DNA from: Zarea fungicola
Taxonomy: Eukaryota > Ascomycota > Sordariomycetes > Hypocreales > Cordycipitaceae
Length of the DNA: 64,000 nt
Reading direction: 5' to 3'
Assembly (NCBI GenBank): GCA_900169235.1
Contig: FWCC01000185.1
Location: forward strand, 124,001-188,000
Part shown: in pieces, positions 23,360-34,317 of the stretch
How the letters are laid out: each line of letters opens with the position of its first letter
How positions within the stretch are numbered: the stretch's first letter is position 1
The notes under the pieces: model-generated
Database searches by the model: none
The model's input: only the letters and a program-made list of their open reading frames with translations
Told to the model about the DNA's origin: nothing
Made by a program: the position numbers and the translations under genes

Positions 23360-26300
23360 ATGGCTGCCAACCATCATCCCTCGCCCACGATGATGCAAAT
23401 GCAACATCAGCAGGCGCAGGCACCTGGTGGTCCGCCTCATAGCGGACCTACCAGCCAGTACAGCCCCGCGGCGCAAATCCAGCAGCTCAATGAGCAGGTT
23501 TGGCTGCAAATCGGTACGTTATCGACATGGCTCCCCATCCCACCCCATCCCCTCACCTCGCCTCAACCTTTGGCATTGCTTGCTGACTCTTTCTATAGGT
23601 AGCTTCTCAGAACTTCTGCGCACCCCCGATGACGCGCTGCATGCCTACGAGCGCGCCCTCATTGCGAACCCTCAATCACTGCCTGCCCTCAACGCCATTG
23701 GCATGCTTCTCAAGGGTCGCGAGGCTTTTGACAAGGCCCTTGAGTTCTTCCGCACCATTGTCGATATGGACAGAAACAATGGCGAGGCTTGGGGCAATCT
23801 TGGTATGCTTTCTTCTCAAACCCCCCGTCACCCGTGAACCGCACCTCCATACTTGATACTAATCCGTCCAACCCGCAGGTCACTGTTTTCTCATGACTGA
23901 AAACCTCCAGAAGGCTTATGACGCCTACCAGCAAGCCCTTGTCAACTTGCGAGACCCCAAGGATCCTATGCTCTGGTATGGCATTGGAATTCTCTATGAC
24001 CGTTATGGGAGCTATGACTATGCCGAAGAGGCCTTTTCCCAGGTCATGCAGATCCAACCCGATTTTGAAAAGGCCAATGAAATTTATTTCCGCCTCGGCA
24101 TAATTTACAAGCAACAACAAAAATATCCACAGAGTCTCGAGGTAAATTTTTTTTCTCGCCCATGCCGAGCAGAGGTGCATTCTAACCACTCACTCAACAG
24201 TGCTTCAAATACATCGTCAGCTCACCTCCAGGTCCTCTTACACAGGAGGACATTTGGTTCCAGATCGGTCACGTTCATGAGCAACAAAAAGACGTAAGTG
24301 GTTTTGTAAATGTGCTTGGCAGTACCAACCTAACACATCGTCTAGTTTGATAGCGCCAAGGCCGCATATCAGCGTGTCCTAGATCACTCTCCCACCCACG
24401 CCAAGGTTCTGCAGCAGCTTGGTTGGCTCCACCACCAACAGAGCAGCTCGTACGAGTACCAGGATCGAGCCATCCAGTACCTCGAAAAATCTGTCAACGC
24501 CGGTATGTCATCTCATCGCATCGGAGCCAGCGCGACAAAATTAACAATAGTTAGATAACACCGACGCTCAGAGCTGGTATCTGCTTGGCCGCTGCTACAT
24601 GTCGCAGCAAAAGTACCCCAAAGCCTATGAAGCCTATCAGCAGGCTGTCTATCGCGATGGCAAGAACCCCACTTTCTGGTGCTCTATTGGAGTCTTGTAC
24701 TACCAGATCAACCAGTACAGGGACGCATTGGATGCCTACTCCCGTGCCATCCGTCTTAACCCATACATCTCGGAGGTCTGGTATGACCTTGGTACTTTGG
24801 TAAGCAGTCTTGATACCGCCCTTTACTGCCTGACCCCTACTGACGCGCCTTTAGTATGAGTCGTGCAACAATCAAATCTCTGATGCCCTTGATGCCTATC
24901 AGCGCGCCGCCGAGCTTGACCCTGGCAACCCTCATATCAAGACTCGTCTTCAACTTCTTCGCTCTGGGGCAACCAACGGCGGCCCTCCTCCTGCCGCTCC
25001 TCAGCCTGCCGATGTTCACCCTCAGGCTTATCAGGCCGCTGGTCCTCAGGGTCCTACCGGCCCGCAATGGGGAAGCTCTGCTGCCCAACCCCCTGCCGGC
25101 GGCCCTCCTCCAGCTCCTGGTGCCGGTGACAACTGGGCTCGCAACCTGTCCAATGTAAACCCTCCTCCTCAGCCCCCTAACCCATATGAAAGCCGCAGTG
25201 GTGAGCCTTTCCGCGGCGCTCCTGCTCCTCCTCTGCAGCGTGCGCCAAGCCCCCAGCAAGATCCCCGCGATCCCCGCGATCCTCGCGACCCACGTGATCC
25301 TCGTGATCCTCGAGACCCTCGCGACCCTCGAGACCCTCGAGACCCTCGCGATCCCCGTGATCCTCGCGATCCTCGTGATCCTCGTGATCCCCGCGATCCC
25401 CGTCAAGACCCTCGCCAGGACCCTCGCCAGGACCCGCGACAAGATCCTCGTGATCCCCGTGATCCCCGTGACCCCCGTGACCCCCGTGATCCTCGTCAAG
25501 ACCTTCGTCAGGATCCTCGACAAGATCCACGACAAGATCCACGACAGGATTTACGACAGGATCCGCGCCAAGATCTTCGCCAACAGGACCCGCGCCAGCA
25601 GCAGCCTGACCCGCGCCAACAAGCGCCGCCGCCTCCGCAACAGCAGCCACCTTACGGTGAACGACCTGGACCGGCTCGTCGTCCCTCACCACCTCCTGCC
25701 GCGCACCAATATCCTGTTTCCCAGAGTCGCGTTGCCAATCCTAACTGGGGCGGCCCAACTCCGTCTGCTTCTGCTCTTCCTGCCAGTGGCCCTGCGCCGC
25801 CTCCTCCGAATGGCGCTGGACCTTTCCGACCAACAAACAGCCCTCGACCTGATGGCCGAGAAAGCCATGGTCCCTCGCCCAAGCCTGGCTATCCTAGCCA
25901 GGCACCACCTCCTGCCCAGTATCCCACCCAAGGTGAGGTGCCTACACCTGCTACCGAAAACGGGCAAGCTGCGCCTGCGCCTGCCCCCGTGCCACCCACA
26001 GAGGTCGCCGCTGCTCAGCGCCAAGAGGACCGGCCTCCCTCGGTTGGACCAAAGCGTATGCGTGAGTGGGAAGAGGATTCTGCCGCCAAGAAGCAGGCAA
26101 ATGAGGAAAACCGGGCGCGCTTGGAGGATGTCAAGCATCGCCGGCCATCCATGTCTCCCAAAGAAGGCTTCCGCCGCCCATCACCCGAGACTCGCCGTGG
26201 CGACGAGCGCCGTCCTGAGGAAACGCGTAGACCTGAGGAGTCTGCTCCCAAGACTGACAGCTACCACCCGTCCGAGGCAGCCCACCATCACCCACAACAT

Positions 26301-26642
26301 AACGTGAGCGGCACCCAGCTGCCTCCCATGCAGGCGTCTGCCCCCACCGAAGCAACGCCGGAAAAGGCACAGCCCACCATTACTCCCAAGGAAGAGCCAA
26401 CGGAGACGAGCAGTACCCCTAGGGCCCCGGCCGTTTCTGAACCTGAGCGTGCCGCTAGGAAGATGGACGTCGATGAGGACTACGACGATGCCCCCGAGGA
26501 GGACAAGAAGACTGCAGCGACCACCAATGGATCGAAACCCCCGTCTACCACGGACGAGGCCAAACCCAGCCCGCCCCCTACAAGCGCAGGCACCAATGGT
26601 ACCGCGGCCGCTCCAGCTACCGTTGCGGCAAAGTCGGAGTAG
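23360..26642 (+). CDS. ssn6: General transcriptional corepressor Ssn6/Cyc8
   Basis: Seven exons, join(23360..23513, 23599..23802, 23879..24141, 24201..24293, 24346..24502, 24555..24799, 24855..26642), 967 residues. Subunit of the Ssn6(Cyc8)-Tup1 corepressor, which is recruited by DNA-binding repressors. After a Gln-rich N terminus ([11 protein letters not shown]), TPR repeats occupy roughly residues 45-410, including [69 protein letters not shown] and [16 protein letters not shown]. Phase-matched introns join every TPR. The C-terminal half is Pro/Gln-rich, contains a long Asp-Pro-Arg repeat tract (about 508-625), and ends in an acidic region with a [13 protein letters not shown] motif. The TPRs would bind Tup1. 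All splice sites are GT-AG and the frame stays open throughout, so identification is very secure. Confidence 0.96.
25258..25612 (+). repeat. Degenerate 9-12 nt tandem repeat coding for DPR / DPRQ
   Basis: About 30 consecutive units encoding Asp-Pro-Arg, later Gln-Asp-Pro-Arg, inside the last ssn6 exon. Synonymous variation (CGC/CGT/CGA, CCC/CCT) separates the units. Confidence 0.9.
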
Positions 26643-27589
26643 GATGTACAAAAAAAGAAGGAATGGTAAGGAATGGAGTACGAGATTTGAAATTACGTAG
26701 CACATTGTTATGGTTGAATTCCCATGTATAACCACACTGGCTATTCTGCTTTTCCTATGTTTTTTTTTTGCTTTCCTTTTCTATTTTTTCTGGGCCGGGT
26801 TTAGGAGAAAACTCTATGGCTGGCGTCGTGATGGGAAGGACCCATCAGCTTGGAAAGACGACGGGCAACTTGTCCCTTATTTGTGTGTGTAGTATGTAAG
26901 GAAATGAAGAGTTTCCCATCAATTTGCAATGCGATCATGAACGTGACTGTCTGTACGAGAAAGGAGTCGGCTAGTACAAGTACTTCTTTTCAGAAACGAT
27001 TCGGCTACAGTGTCGGCCGACCATGAGGAGCAATGAGCAGCAATCACCTGCATCTGTATTTGCATCAGTGTTTCCGCAGCCATGCATCTTCTGTTCCCTC
27101 CCCACATCCAAGTAGTGTTTGTGTGGCGTCGGACCGTCGGGTGATAGCCATGCAAAGGAACTAATGATTCCCAATAGTTGATGTTATGATGGCATCACTT
27201 GCATGAAGACTTTCAGCTGGAGAGGCTCGCAGCGCCGTGCCAAGCAGAATGCGGAAGATATGCGAGCCTTGCTAGTATTGCAAAATTTCAGCCCTCTGCA
27301 TCTTTATGCAATGCACGACGAAAGAGGAAGGAGGACAAAAGCGATGTCTCATATGCCATTGGAAGTTTTTACCTCGCTTTATTACCAAGTTTTTATAGCA
27401 TGAGGGGCTAGGTAGCAAAAGGTATATAAACCGAGGCCTATTCTTTTTGTTATGCTTGCCCATGCCTTCTTCACCTTGGTAGTCCTTGGCCGCAATTCCT
27501 TTTGATACGTACCAGTATATAAGATTTTGCCTCTCTTTCCCTGCCCCAAGAAAAACAACAACATAAAATACGATTTTTTTTTTTAAAAA
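26643..27589. other. Intergenic between ssn6 and the small secreted-protein gene
   Basis: Contains the ssn6 3' flank and the promoter of the small Cys-rich gene. TATA-like sequences occur at 27421-27430 and 27516-27522. No other gene was recognised. Confidence 0.5.
27516..27522 (+). promoter_or_regulatory. TATA box of the small secreted-protein gene
   Basis: TATATAA lies 68-74 nt upstream of the ATG at 27590. The spacing suits a fungal TATA promoter with a short leader. Inferred from position only. Confidence 0.45.
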
Positions 27590-27787
27590 ATGAAGGCATT
27601 TTACACCCTCGTTGCTTGCATCGCCGGCATCGCCGCTGCGTCACCCATGCCCGCCGCCGAGCTCCAGAGTCGCCAGTCCATCCAGTGCGGCCCCATCCGG
27701 TGCCCGCCGCTGCTCCGGTGCTGCCTCAACTGCGGTCCTGAGGATGCCGTCTGCACCAGAGCCAGTCAATGCCCCATCTGCCGATAA
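27590..27787 (+). CDS. Small Cys-rich secreted protein, candidate effector
   Basis: Single-exon gene for 65 residues. The N terminus is a clear signal peptide (MKAFYTLVACIAGIAAA, cleaved near AAS-P). A short propeptide-like stretch ends in SRQ. The mature region of about 40 residues has eight cysteines, including RCPPLLRCCLNC and a CPICR end, so four disulfides are possible. A TATA box precedes it and an A-rich stretch surrounds the ATG. I do not recognise a named family. Size, secretion and paired cysteines resemble fungal effectors, antimicrobial peptides or protease-inhibitor-like knottins. It stands alone between ssn6 and the ankyrin gene. Real expression and secretion are not shown by sequence. 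Confidence 0.78.
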   Translation: MKAFYTLVACIAGIAAASPMPAAELQSRQSIQCGPIRCPPLLRCCLNCGPEDAVCTRASQCPICR

Positions 27788-28157
27788 AGGGGACAAGGGA
27801 GCATAATGAAAAACAGTATATATGCACGTTACGTCCCTTGACAATATACGCACAAAACACACAAGAAGGAATAAAGAACAAGACTAGTAATGATGACGGT
27901 GACTGGAGGAAGTGATGATGCATTTTGGGAAGAAAGAGAGGTCTTCTTGATATTTGTGAACATTCCGTGTGCGCTCATCGTGTATGTAAGAAGGAATAGA
28001 GTTGACTTGAATTCTATCTCTGTTGCGTGTGTATGTATGAATATAGATACAAATATACAGAGCCAGTAGCAGCGTCAACAACATGAAAAATCGCTTCAAA
28101 ATCGCCTTATGTTACATGGGTATATCGATTCAGACTCGTGAGTGCCTGCCAGCTATC
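27788..28157. other. Intergenic, convergent 3' flanks
   Basis: Separates the small secreted-protein gene (+) from the ankyrin gene (-). AT-rich, no recognised element. Confidence 0.5.
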
Positions 28158-28285
28158 TTACCAGTCATCACCGTCGTCACTGTATTCAGCTTCGTCCTCT
28201 TCATCGTCAGTCCCCCCTTGCTCCCACTCATCCCGGTCATCGTCTGAGCCTACCGCGGGCCGCCCACCGGAAGCCCAATCGTTGG

Positions 28286-28319
<34 letters not shown>

Positions 28320-30662
28320 GTCATCGCTATCGTCGTCATCGTCGTCGTCGTCTTTACCCTTCCGCGCAGTTTCTACCTCGTCCTCCCATGGGCAGTCGCA
28401 CTCCATCTCCCCCCATACTGTGTCATGACCCGCCACGCAAGAAACGCCGTCCTCGACACAGAATCGGCAGACCAGCAGTACCTCCGCACCATCGTCCTCG
28501 CACTGTTTGCAAAAGCTTATCGTGTCGCCATCGTATGTACATAGAGCCGCCCGGCCACAGACGCCACAGGCGCATGCCCCCGTCCAGGAACGACGCATCA
28601 ATCTCTCAGTGTCCTCAAGAAAGTCATGCCCTGCGCCTTCCGTCGTGGCGGCCAGGAGCCGCCAGATCTCGCCGCTGCGTGTGCAGCGCGCCCAGTCGAG
28701 AATGGTGCGGCCGTGTTGGTCTTGATCGCGGAGGGAGAGCGCGCCGGCGCCACGCGCGGCGTGGAGCAGCAGCAGCTTCACTATACCTGCGTGGCCGTGG
28801 CGGGCAGCCATGGAGAGTGGCGTGGCGCCCCAATGATCCTTGATGGTGGCATCGGCGGGCGGATCGTGAGCGAGGAGGCACTCGACGGCCTCCTTGTGGC
28901 CGCGATCGGCTGCGTAAAAGAGCGCCGTGCGGCCGTACCTGTCCTGCGTGTTGATATCTGTGCGGTCGTCTCGGAGGAGCCGCTCCAGGACGTCACGGCA
29001 GCCGTTTATGTCCGCAGAGACCAGTAGCGCCGTGCCGCCGACGGGCGTGGTGGCGAGGATGTCGGCGCCGAGGGAGAGGAGCGCATCCACGCTCAACACC
29101 TCCCCTGCCACGGCGGCTACGAGCAGCGCCGTGTGGCCGGATTCATTGACCCTTTCTAGCCCAGCACCGAGGCGACAGAGAACCTTTATCGTTTCTGGCC
29201 TGCCATTTTCTGCTGCTTTCATCAGTGGCGTCGAGCCGGACTTGGAGGAGGCCTGATCCACGCTTGCGCCATGCTGGACAAGGCATTCCGCTAGACGCGA
29301 ATAGCCGGCGGATGCCGCGTGACGGAGAGCCTTGCTGGCGTAGCCATTGGTCGAAAATGAAGCAGGTCCATGCTGGAGCAAGAGATTGACAATATGTGGT
29401 GCCCTCGCCTTGCATGCCCTGCGCAGTAGATATCTATAGCTTTCGCCACCATCAAGTTTGGGACCGGATTCCAGCAGCAGCTTCACTATAGGAAGGCGTC
29501 GCTCAGAAATGGCAGTGATCAAGGCAGACGAGCCCGAGTTGTTGACGTGTCCGCACTCTGCTCCATGTGCCAGTAGCATCTTTACTATCTCTATGTTGGT
29601 CGAACGCTCCAAAGGCCGCTCGCCGTACGAAGTTGTGGCTGATACATCTGCACCAGCGGCAAGTAGTTGCTTGACAAGAGGAACATGTTTCTGTGCGCAC
29701 ACATGATGCAATGCGGTGTGGCCGCTAAGGTCTGCCGCGTTGACGTTGGCACCACTGTGGATCAGCATCGCCGCCAGATCGAAAGACCCGAGCATACTGG
29801 CAACCACCAACAGAGGCGTTGAATCTCCCTCAACCTTGTAGTTGGCATCAGCACCCTTCTCAATCAGCATCTCGCAAACCCCTCTGTCCCAACCTGCCAT
29901 GACGGCGCTTCGCAGTAGCTCATTCGCATCTTCTCCCTTGGCAAGCGCGCCACGCTTCAGGAGAATCTCCACTGTACGCTGGCCATTATAACCCGTCGCT
30001 GCGCATTGCAGCAGGCTCCTGCCGTCTGGTGCAGAGGAAAAGATGTCGGCACCCGAGTCGAGCAGTAGTGTCATGAGGCTGAGCATGCCTTTGGAACCGG
30101 CGATCAACACGGCTGTCATACCACTGTGATCACGGCTGTGGATATCCGCACCGGCAGCCAGCAGCAGCTTTACAATATCTTCATTGGCTGCGTCGGTCGC
30201 TACAATCAGGGCGTCATAGGGGAGGCCAGACCGAGAGGGCTTTGCGCCGCGGTCCAGTAGCAACTTTACGACCTCGGTCTGGCCATGATGGGCAGCCTCA
30301 ATGAGCGGCGTGTCTATATGATCTTCTTTCGCGATGGACTCGATGTCGATTTCGCCCGTATCTAGAATATATTCCAGTACTTCCAGATTTCCCTCCTCTG
30401 CTGCGATATGGAGCAAGTCTCCATCGCAATCATGTAAGGAGATGCCCAAGTTCCTCAGAATGCGCAGCGTGGGTGGGTAATTGTAATAAACGGCCCATTC
30501 CGCAGCATGGTATTTGCCCCGATCATCGCCGAGGTAGAGGAATCTGTGGAGCAGCGTGTGCAGGAAGCGACTGCATTGCAGAAGTGCGTTAATATCACCA
30601 CGACTTGATAGCGATTCAGCAATTAGAAGAATAACCTCTGCTGGAAATGAAAGGAGTGACAT
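28158..30662 (-). CDS. F-box-like ankyrin-repeat protein with Cys-rich and poly-Asp tail
   Basis: Intronless gene, 834 residues. The N terminus MSLLSFPAEVILLIAESLSSRGDINALLQCSRFLHTLL resembles an F-box. About 16 ankyrin repeats then fill roughly residues 55-665, with units such as TALHHVCAQKHVPLVKQLLAAGADV, DTPLIEAAHHGQTEVVKLLLDRGA and TALFYAADRGHKEAVECLLAH. After the repeats come a Cys-rich segment (ACACGVCGRAALCTYDG, then CKQCEDDGAEVLLVCRFCVEDGVSC) that may bind zinc in ZZ-like fashion, and an acidic tail with long Asp runs. F-box plus ankyrin proteins are common in ascomycetes and can act as SCF ubiquitin-ligase substrate adaptors; that role is inferred. The Asp run comes from a CAT/CGT-type trinucleotide repeat at about 28286-28355. 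It is divergent from uL3. Confidence 0.9.
28286..28355. repeat. Trinucleotide microsatellite coding for poly-Asp
   Basis: ATC/GTC repeats on the plus strand, read as Asp codons on the minus strand in the tail of the ankyrin gene. Likely length-variable. Confidence 0.85.
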
Positions 30663-31238
30663 GCTGATGTTTTCTACGGAGCAGACGCAACGTCTTGGCT
30701 GTACGGCAATCTGACCTCAGTGAGACTCGACTTCAATCGGCCTTAATCGACCTCAATCAAGATCAAATAGCTGTCGGAGACAAGTCCAGAACGAGTCGAC
30801 ATTCTGAGTTCGCTGGTTCTTGTAGTAAAATGGAATGCACAACGCACAGCCAAGCGTTTCTATACAGGTACAACACCATCTCCTATCACGCCCGGCGCCG
30901 GGCGACAGCTGATGTGCGATATCGTTCACTTCGCAGCCAACATGTGACTAAGCAACTCAGCCACTCAGCCACTCAGCCACTCAGGCAAAACGCCGTAATT
31001 TAACCGTCCAGTTGCAAAGAGTCTGCGAGACCCCACTATAGAGCCCTCTTCACAGCAACGCTATTGGCAGAGACTGTCTAAAAGGCGCACGAGCCACGCA
31101 CACACTCTGCCCACAACGAATTCGCTTAAAATTTCGCCCACAAATTATTTCACAAACCCTCCTAGACTTTTCTCTCACGGCTGGGCCTTGTCACTCTCTA
31201 CACCTCTTTACTAACCACCAAACACAACAGCCGACAAA
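30663..31238. promoter_or_regulatory. Divergent promoter region, ankyrin gene / uL3
   Basis: A 576-nt intergenic region between divergently transcribed genes. It includes a tandem array of the 8-mer ACTCAGCC (about 30955-30984) and a pyrimidine-rich leader just before the uL3 ATG, as is usual for ribosomal protein genes. Confidence 0.5.
30955..30984. repeat. Tandem 8-nt repeat (ACTCAGCC, about 4 copies)
   Basis: Direct tandem copies within the divergent promoter region. ACTCAG half-sites resemble bZIP half-sites, but no full TGASTCA site is present. Confidence 0.7.
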
Positions 31239-32714
31239 ATGAGTGTACGTTTCCTCGCAATGTCTCGACAACGACGATATATCTACAACGAATTACGGTA
31301 AACTAACTCATCATCAATAGCACCGCAAGCACGAGGAGCCTCGTCACGGTTCGCTGGCCTACCTTCCCAGAAAGCGCGCTGCCCGTCACCGCGGAAAGGT
31401 CAAGTCGTAAGTTTTTTTTTTCGGCGCAGGATTGGCAGACGAGGCATCAGACAGATTTTCGAAAAGAGAAACACAAAGCTAACCAATTGGTGTCTCTGCT
31501 TTCTAGCTTCCCCAAGGATGACCCCAAGAAGCCCGTCCACCTCACCGCCGCCATGGGCTACAAGGCCGGCATGACCACGATCGTCCGTGACCTCGACCGC
31601 CCCGGCGCCAAGGCTAACAAGAAGGAGGTCGTCGAGGCTGTGACCATCGTTGATACCCCACCTGTACGAACAATGCAGCCCGCTTGGCTATGTGCCTATG
31701 GCTAACATCTGTGTTTTTTCTAGATGATCGTTGTTGGTCTTGTCGGATACATCGAGACCCCCCGCGGCCTGCGCTCGCTCACCACCGTCTGGGCCGAGCA
31801 TTTGTCCGACGAGCTCAAGCGCCGCTTCTACAAGAACTGGTACAAGAGCAAGAAGAAGGCCTTCACCAAGTACGCCAAGAAGCACTCCGAGGGCTCTGGC
31901 TCCTCCATCGCCCGCGAGCTCGAGCGCATGAAGAAGTACTGCACCGTCATCCGTGTCCTCGCCCACACCCAGATCCGCAAGACCCCCCTCAAGCAGAAGA
32001 AGGCCCATCTCATGGAGGTCCAGGTCAACGGTGGCTCCATTGCCGACAAGGTCGACTTTGGCAAGGAGCTCTTCGAGAAGCCCGTCTCCATCGACTCCAT
32101 CTTTGAGCAGGACGAGATGATTGACGTTATCGCCGTCACCAAGGGTCACGGTTTCACCGGTGTCACCAAGCGTTGGGGCACCAAGAAGCTTCCTCGCAAG
32201 ACGCACAAGGGTCTCCGCAAGGTTGCTTGTATTGGTGCTTGGCACCCTAACCACGTCCAGTGGACGGTTGCCCGTGCTGGTCAGGACGGTTACCACCACC
32301 GTACCTCGGTCAACCACAAGGTTTACAGAATCGGCAAGGCCGATGCCGAGGACAGCGCCTCTACCCACATGGATCTCACCAAGAAGAAGATCACCCCGTA
32401 AGTTTTTGAATCAAGTCCAAAGATAAAAAAAAAATATGTTGCTAACTCGTCGCTTCAGTCTCGGTGGCTTCGTCCGCTATGGTGAGGTCAACAACGACTT
32501 CGTCATGGTCAAGGGTTCCATCCCTGGTGTCAAGAAGCGTGTCATGACTCTCCGCAAGTCCATGTTCACCCACACCTCCCGCCGTGCCCTTGAGAAGATC
32601 AACCTCAAGTGGATCGATACCTCGTCCGAGTTCGGTCACGGTGCTTTCCAGACCCCTGCCGAGAAGAAGCAGTTCCAGGGTACCCTCAAGAAGGACCTCA
32701 CCACCACCGCCTAA
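31239..32714 (+). CDS. RPL3: 60S ribosomal protein uL3 (L3)
   Basis: Five exons, join(31239..31244, 31321..31406, 31507..31663, 31724..32397, 32459..32714), 392 residues, the family's normal length. A structural protein of the 60S subunit near the peptidyl-transferase centre. Exon 1 codes only for MS and splices to [20 protein letters not shown]. Conserved segments include [84 protein letters not shown] and [23 protein letters not shown]. The His of the W-finger region (usually methylated in yeast) is in this conserved part. All introns are GT-AG and 60-100 nt long. Codon use is strongly biased to C-ending codons, as expected for a highly expressed gene. Confidence 0.98.
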
Positions 32715-33155
32715 ATGTCGGGTTCGGGCTGAGTCGTGTCTTTTCTTTGTTGTATCTTGCGTACTTGCATTCCGGTGTCGAAGGGAAATGGAAATGGTTG
32801 GTTTATGCCACTTTATGCTAGGTTTTTGGGTTTTTATGGGATCAACGTAAAAATGCTAGTTTGAGGAACGTATGAAAAATAAAAGATTCCCATCATGACT
32901 ATTTTTTTTTCTTTTAAAACCTTTTTGCCTGTGAGTTTCTAACAGTTTTAAATGTACTTTGTAAACAAAAATGCCTTTCTATACCATCTGGTGGTGCAAA
33001 TTTATCAAGTCAGGTTGACGTCACCCCACTTTTGGTTTCGTTTTTGGCTGTGCTGTTGCAAGCTCATGGAGGGGATCTGCGCAAGCTTCCCCTCCCTCTT
33101 TGTCTTAAACAATACGTTAATAGGGAAAGCTTTATTTTCTTCTCCCATCAACTAC
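32715..33155. other. Intergenic
   Basis: 3' flank of uL3 and 5' flank of the next gene. An open frame continues upstream of the chosen ATG at 33156 but is hydrophobic and atypical. No element was recognised. Confidence 0.45.
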
Positions 33156-34317
33156 ATGGCAAATAGAGTCGCATTGTCATCATTTACGAGATACAGTATT
33201 ATACGAGAATCTATAATCGGACCCTCCCGATCCGCACTTGCGCAGGAACAGGTCCAGAGACGAAGAGGACCATCATCACTGCCGCCGCCACCTCCAAGCC
33301 CCACGAAGCAACGTCAGCAACGGTTCCTCGCCACGGGATCCAGGTTTTTTTCGTCACAGAGGGGCGAGTACGACGCAATACGAGGGTCGTATAGCCGGAG
33401 AAGCAGCCAAACAACCAACACAACCATCAGCACGGGAGACGCCACTGCTCAATACGAGGTGTTGACGACGACGACGACGCAGCAGCAGCAGCAGCAGCAG
33501 ACGACTGCTACGACAAGGACCACAGCAGCAGCAGCAGCAGCAAAAGACATGGCTTCGGATGAGGACTACATGGCATTCCTGAACAAGGCCAACAAGGACG
33601 CCGACGAGGCACACGCCTACGCGGCGGAGACGGTGCGGGCGCAGGCGGGCGCGAGAGCACAGCTCAAGACGCTGGATGCCGGGGAGACGGCGCCGCAAGT
33701 GATTGCGGATGTGTGCAAGCAGGCCGTGTACACGAGTGATGCGGACGAGCCATTCAAGGAGGTGTCTCTGCGATGGAAGGGCCAGGGTGGCTTACCAGAT
33801 GAAGGTATGTTTATTTCTATTTCAATCCTACTCCAACAAAAAAGTCAAGTTCGTCATTGTGCGTCTCTATATGTGGTGCGGAGGTGGTTTGTGCGTCTTT
33901 GTCTCCTGTCATTCATTGCCTAAAAAAGTACACCATTGCGTCTTTCGAGACGTTTGCAATTCTGTCATGGAGAAGCGCCACTCCGGCTCTCGCAAAACGC
34001 TAGGACGACGAAAATAATAATAATAGGAAATGAACTGAATGCTGACGCCTGTGATTTTTCTTTTTTTTACAGAGGAGTTTGCTAAGCTTATTGACCACTG
34101 GGACGTGGGCAATGCTGAGATTAGCATCATGGACCCGCTGGACTGGGACTCGAACGGGCAGTACACCGAGGTGATTGAGGCGGTCCGGATGGCAAGCCGA
34201 GGCAACGATGTACGGGTATACAAGGTGGTGCGAGACGAGACGAGGGTGGAATATTGGGTGGTATCGAGGGACGGGGATAGAATCGTGGGAGCAAAGGCGT
34301 TGGCGATTGAGTCGTGA
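33156..34317 (+). CDS. Putative mitochondrial protein, nuclease A inhibitor-like C terminus
   Basis: Two exons, join(33156..33804, 34073..34317), 297 residues. The chosen ATG gives MANRVALSSFTRYSIIRES, then basic, Ser/Arg-rich sequence with RFLATGSRFFSSQRG, resembling a mitochondrial presequence. A Thr/Gln/Ala-rich spacer precedes MASDEDYMAFLNKANKD (ATG at 33549), a possible alternative start for a cytosolic form. The C-terminal domain has DADEPFKEVSLRWKGQGGLP, EEFAKLIDHWDVGNAEI, NDVRVYKVVRDETRVEYWVV and DGDRIVGAKALAIES. Its order and spacing recall the NuiA (nuclease A inhibitor) fold. That assignment is from memory of the family pattern and needs a profile search. A 268-nt intron with a TTTTACAG acceptor restores LPDEEEFAKL. 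The protein looks widely conserved in ascomycetes, function unknown. Confidence 0.72.

Noticed and set aside
24837..25535. Long minus-strand open frame (232 codons) opposite ssn6
   Set aside because: It is a reverse-strand shadow of the Asp-Pro-Arg repeat tract and gives only Arg/Ile/Val/Thr/Gly-type repeats without domains.
25258..25612. Repeat array that might look like a CRISPR array
   Set aside because: Units are 9-12 nt, have no spacers, keep one reading frame and code for DPR inside Ssn6.
32952..33155. Upstream extension of the NuiA-like gene to 32952
   Set aside because: The added residues are aromatic/hydrophobic and AT-rich, and the ATG at 33156 gives a presequence-like start.
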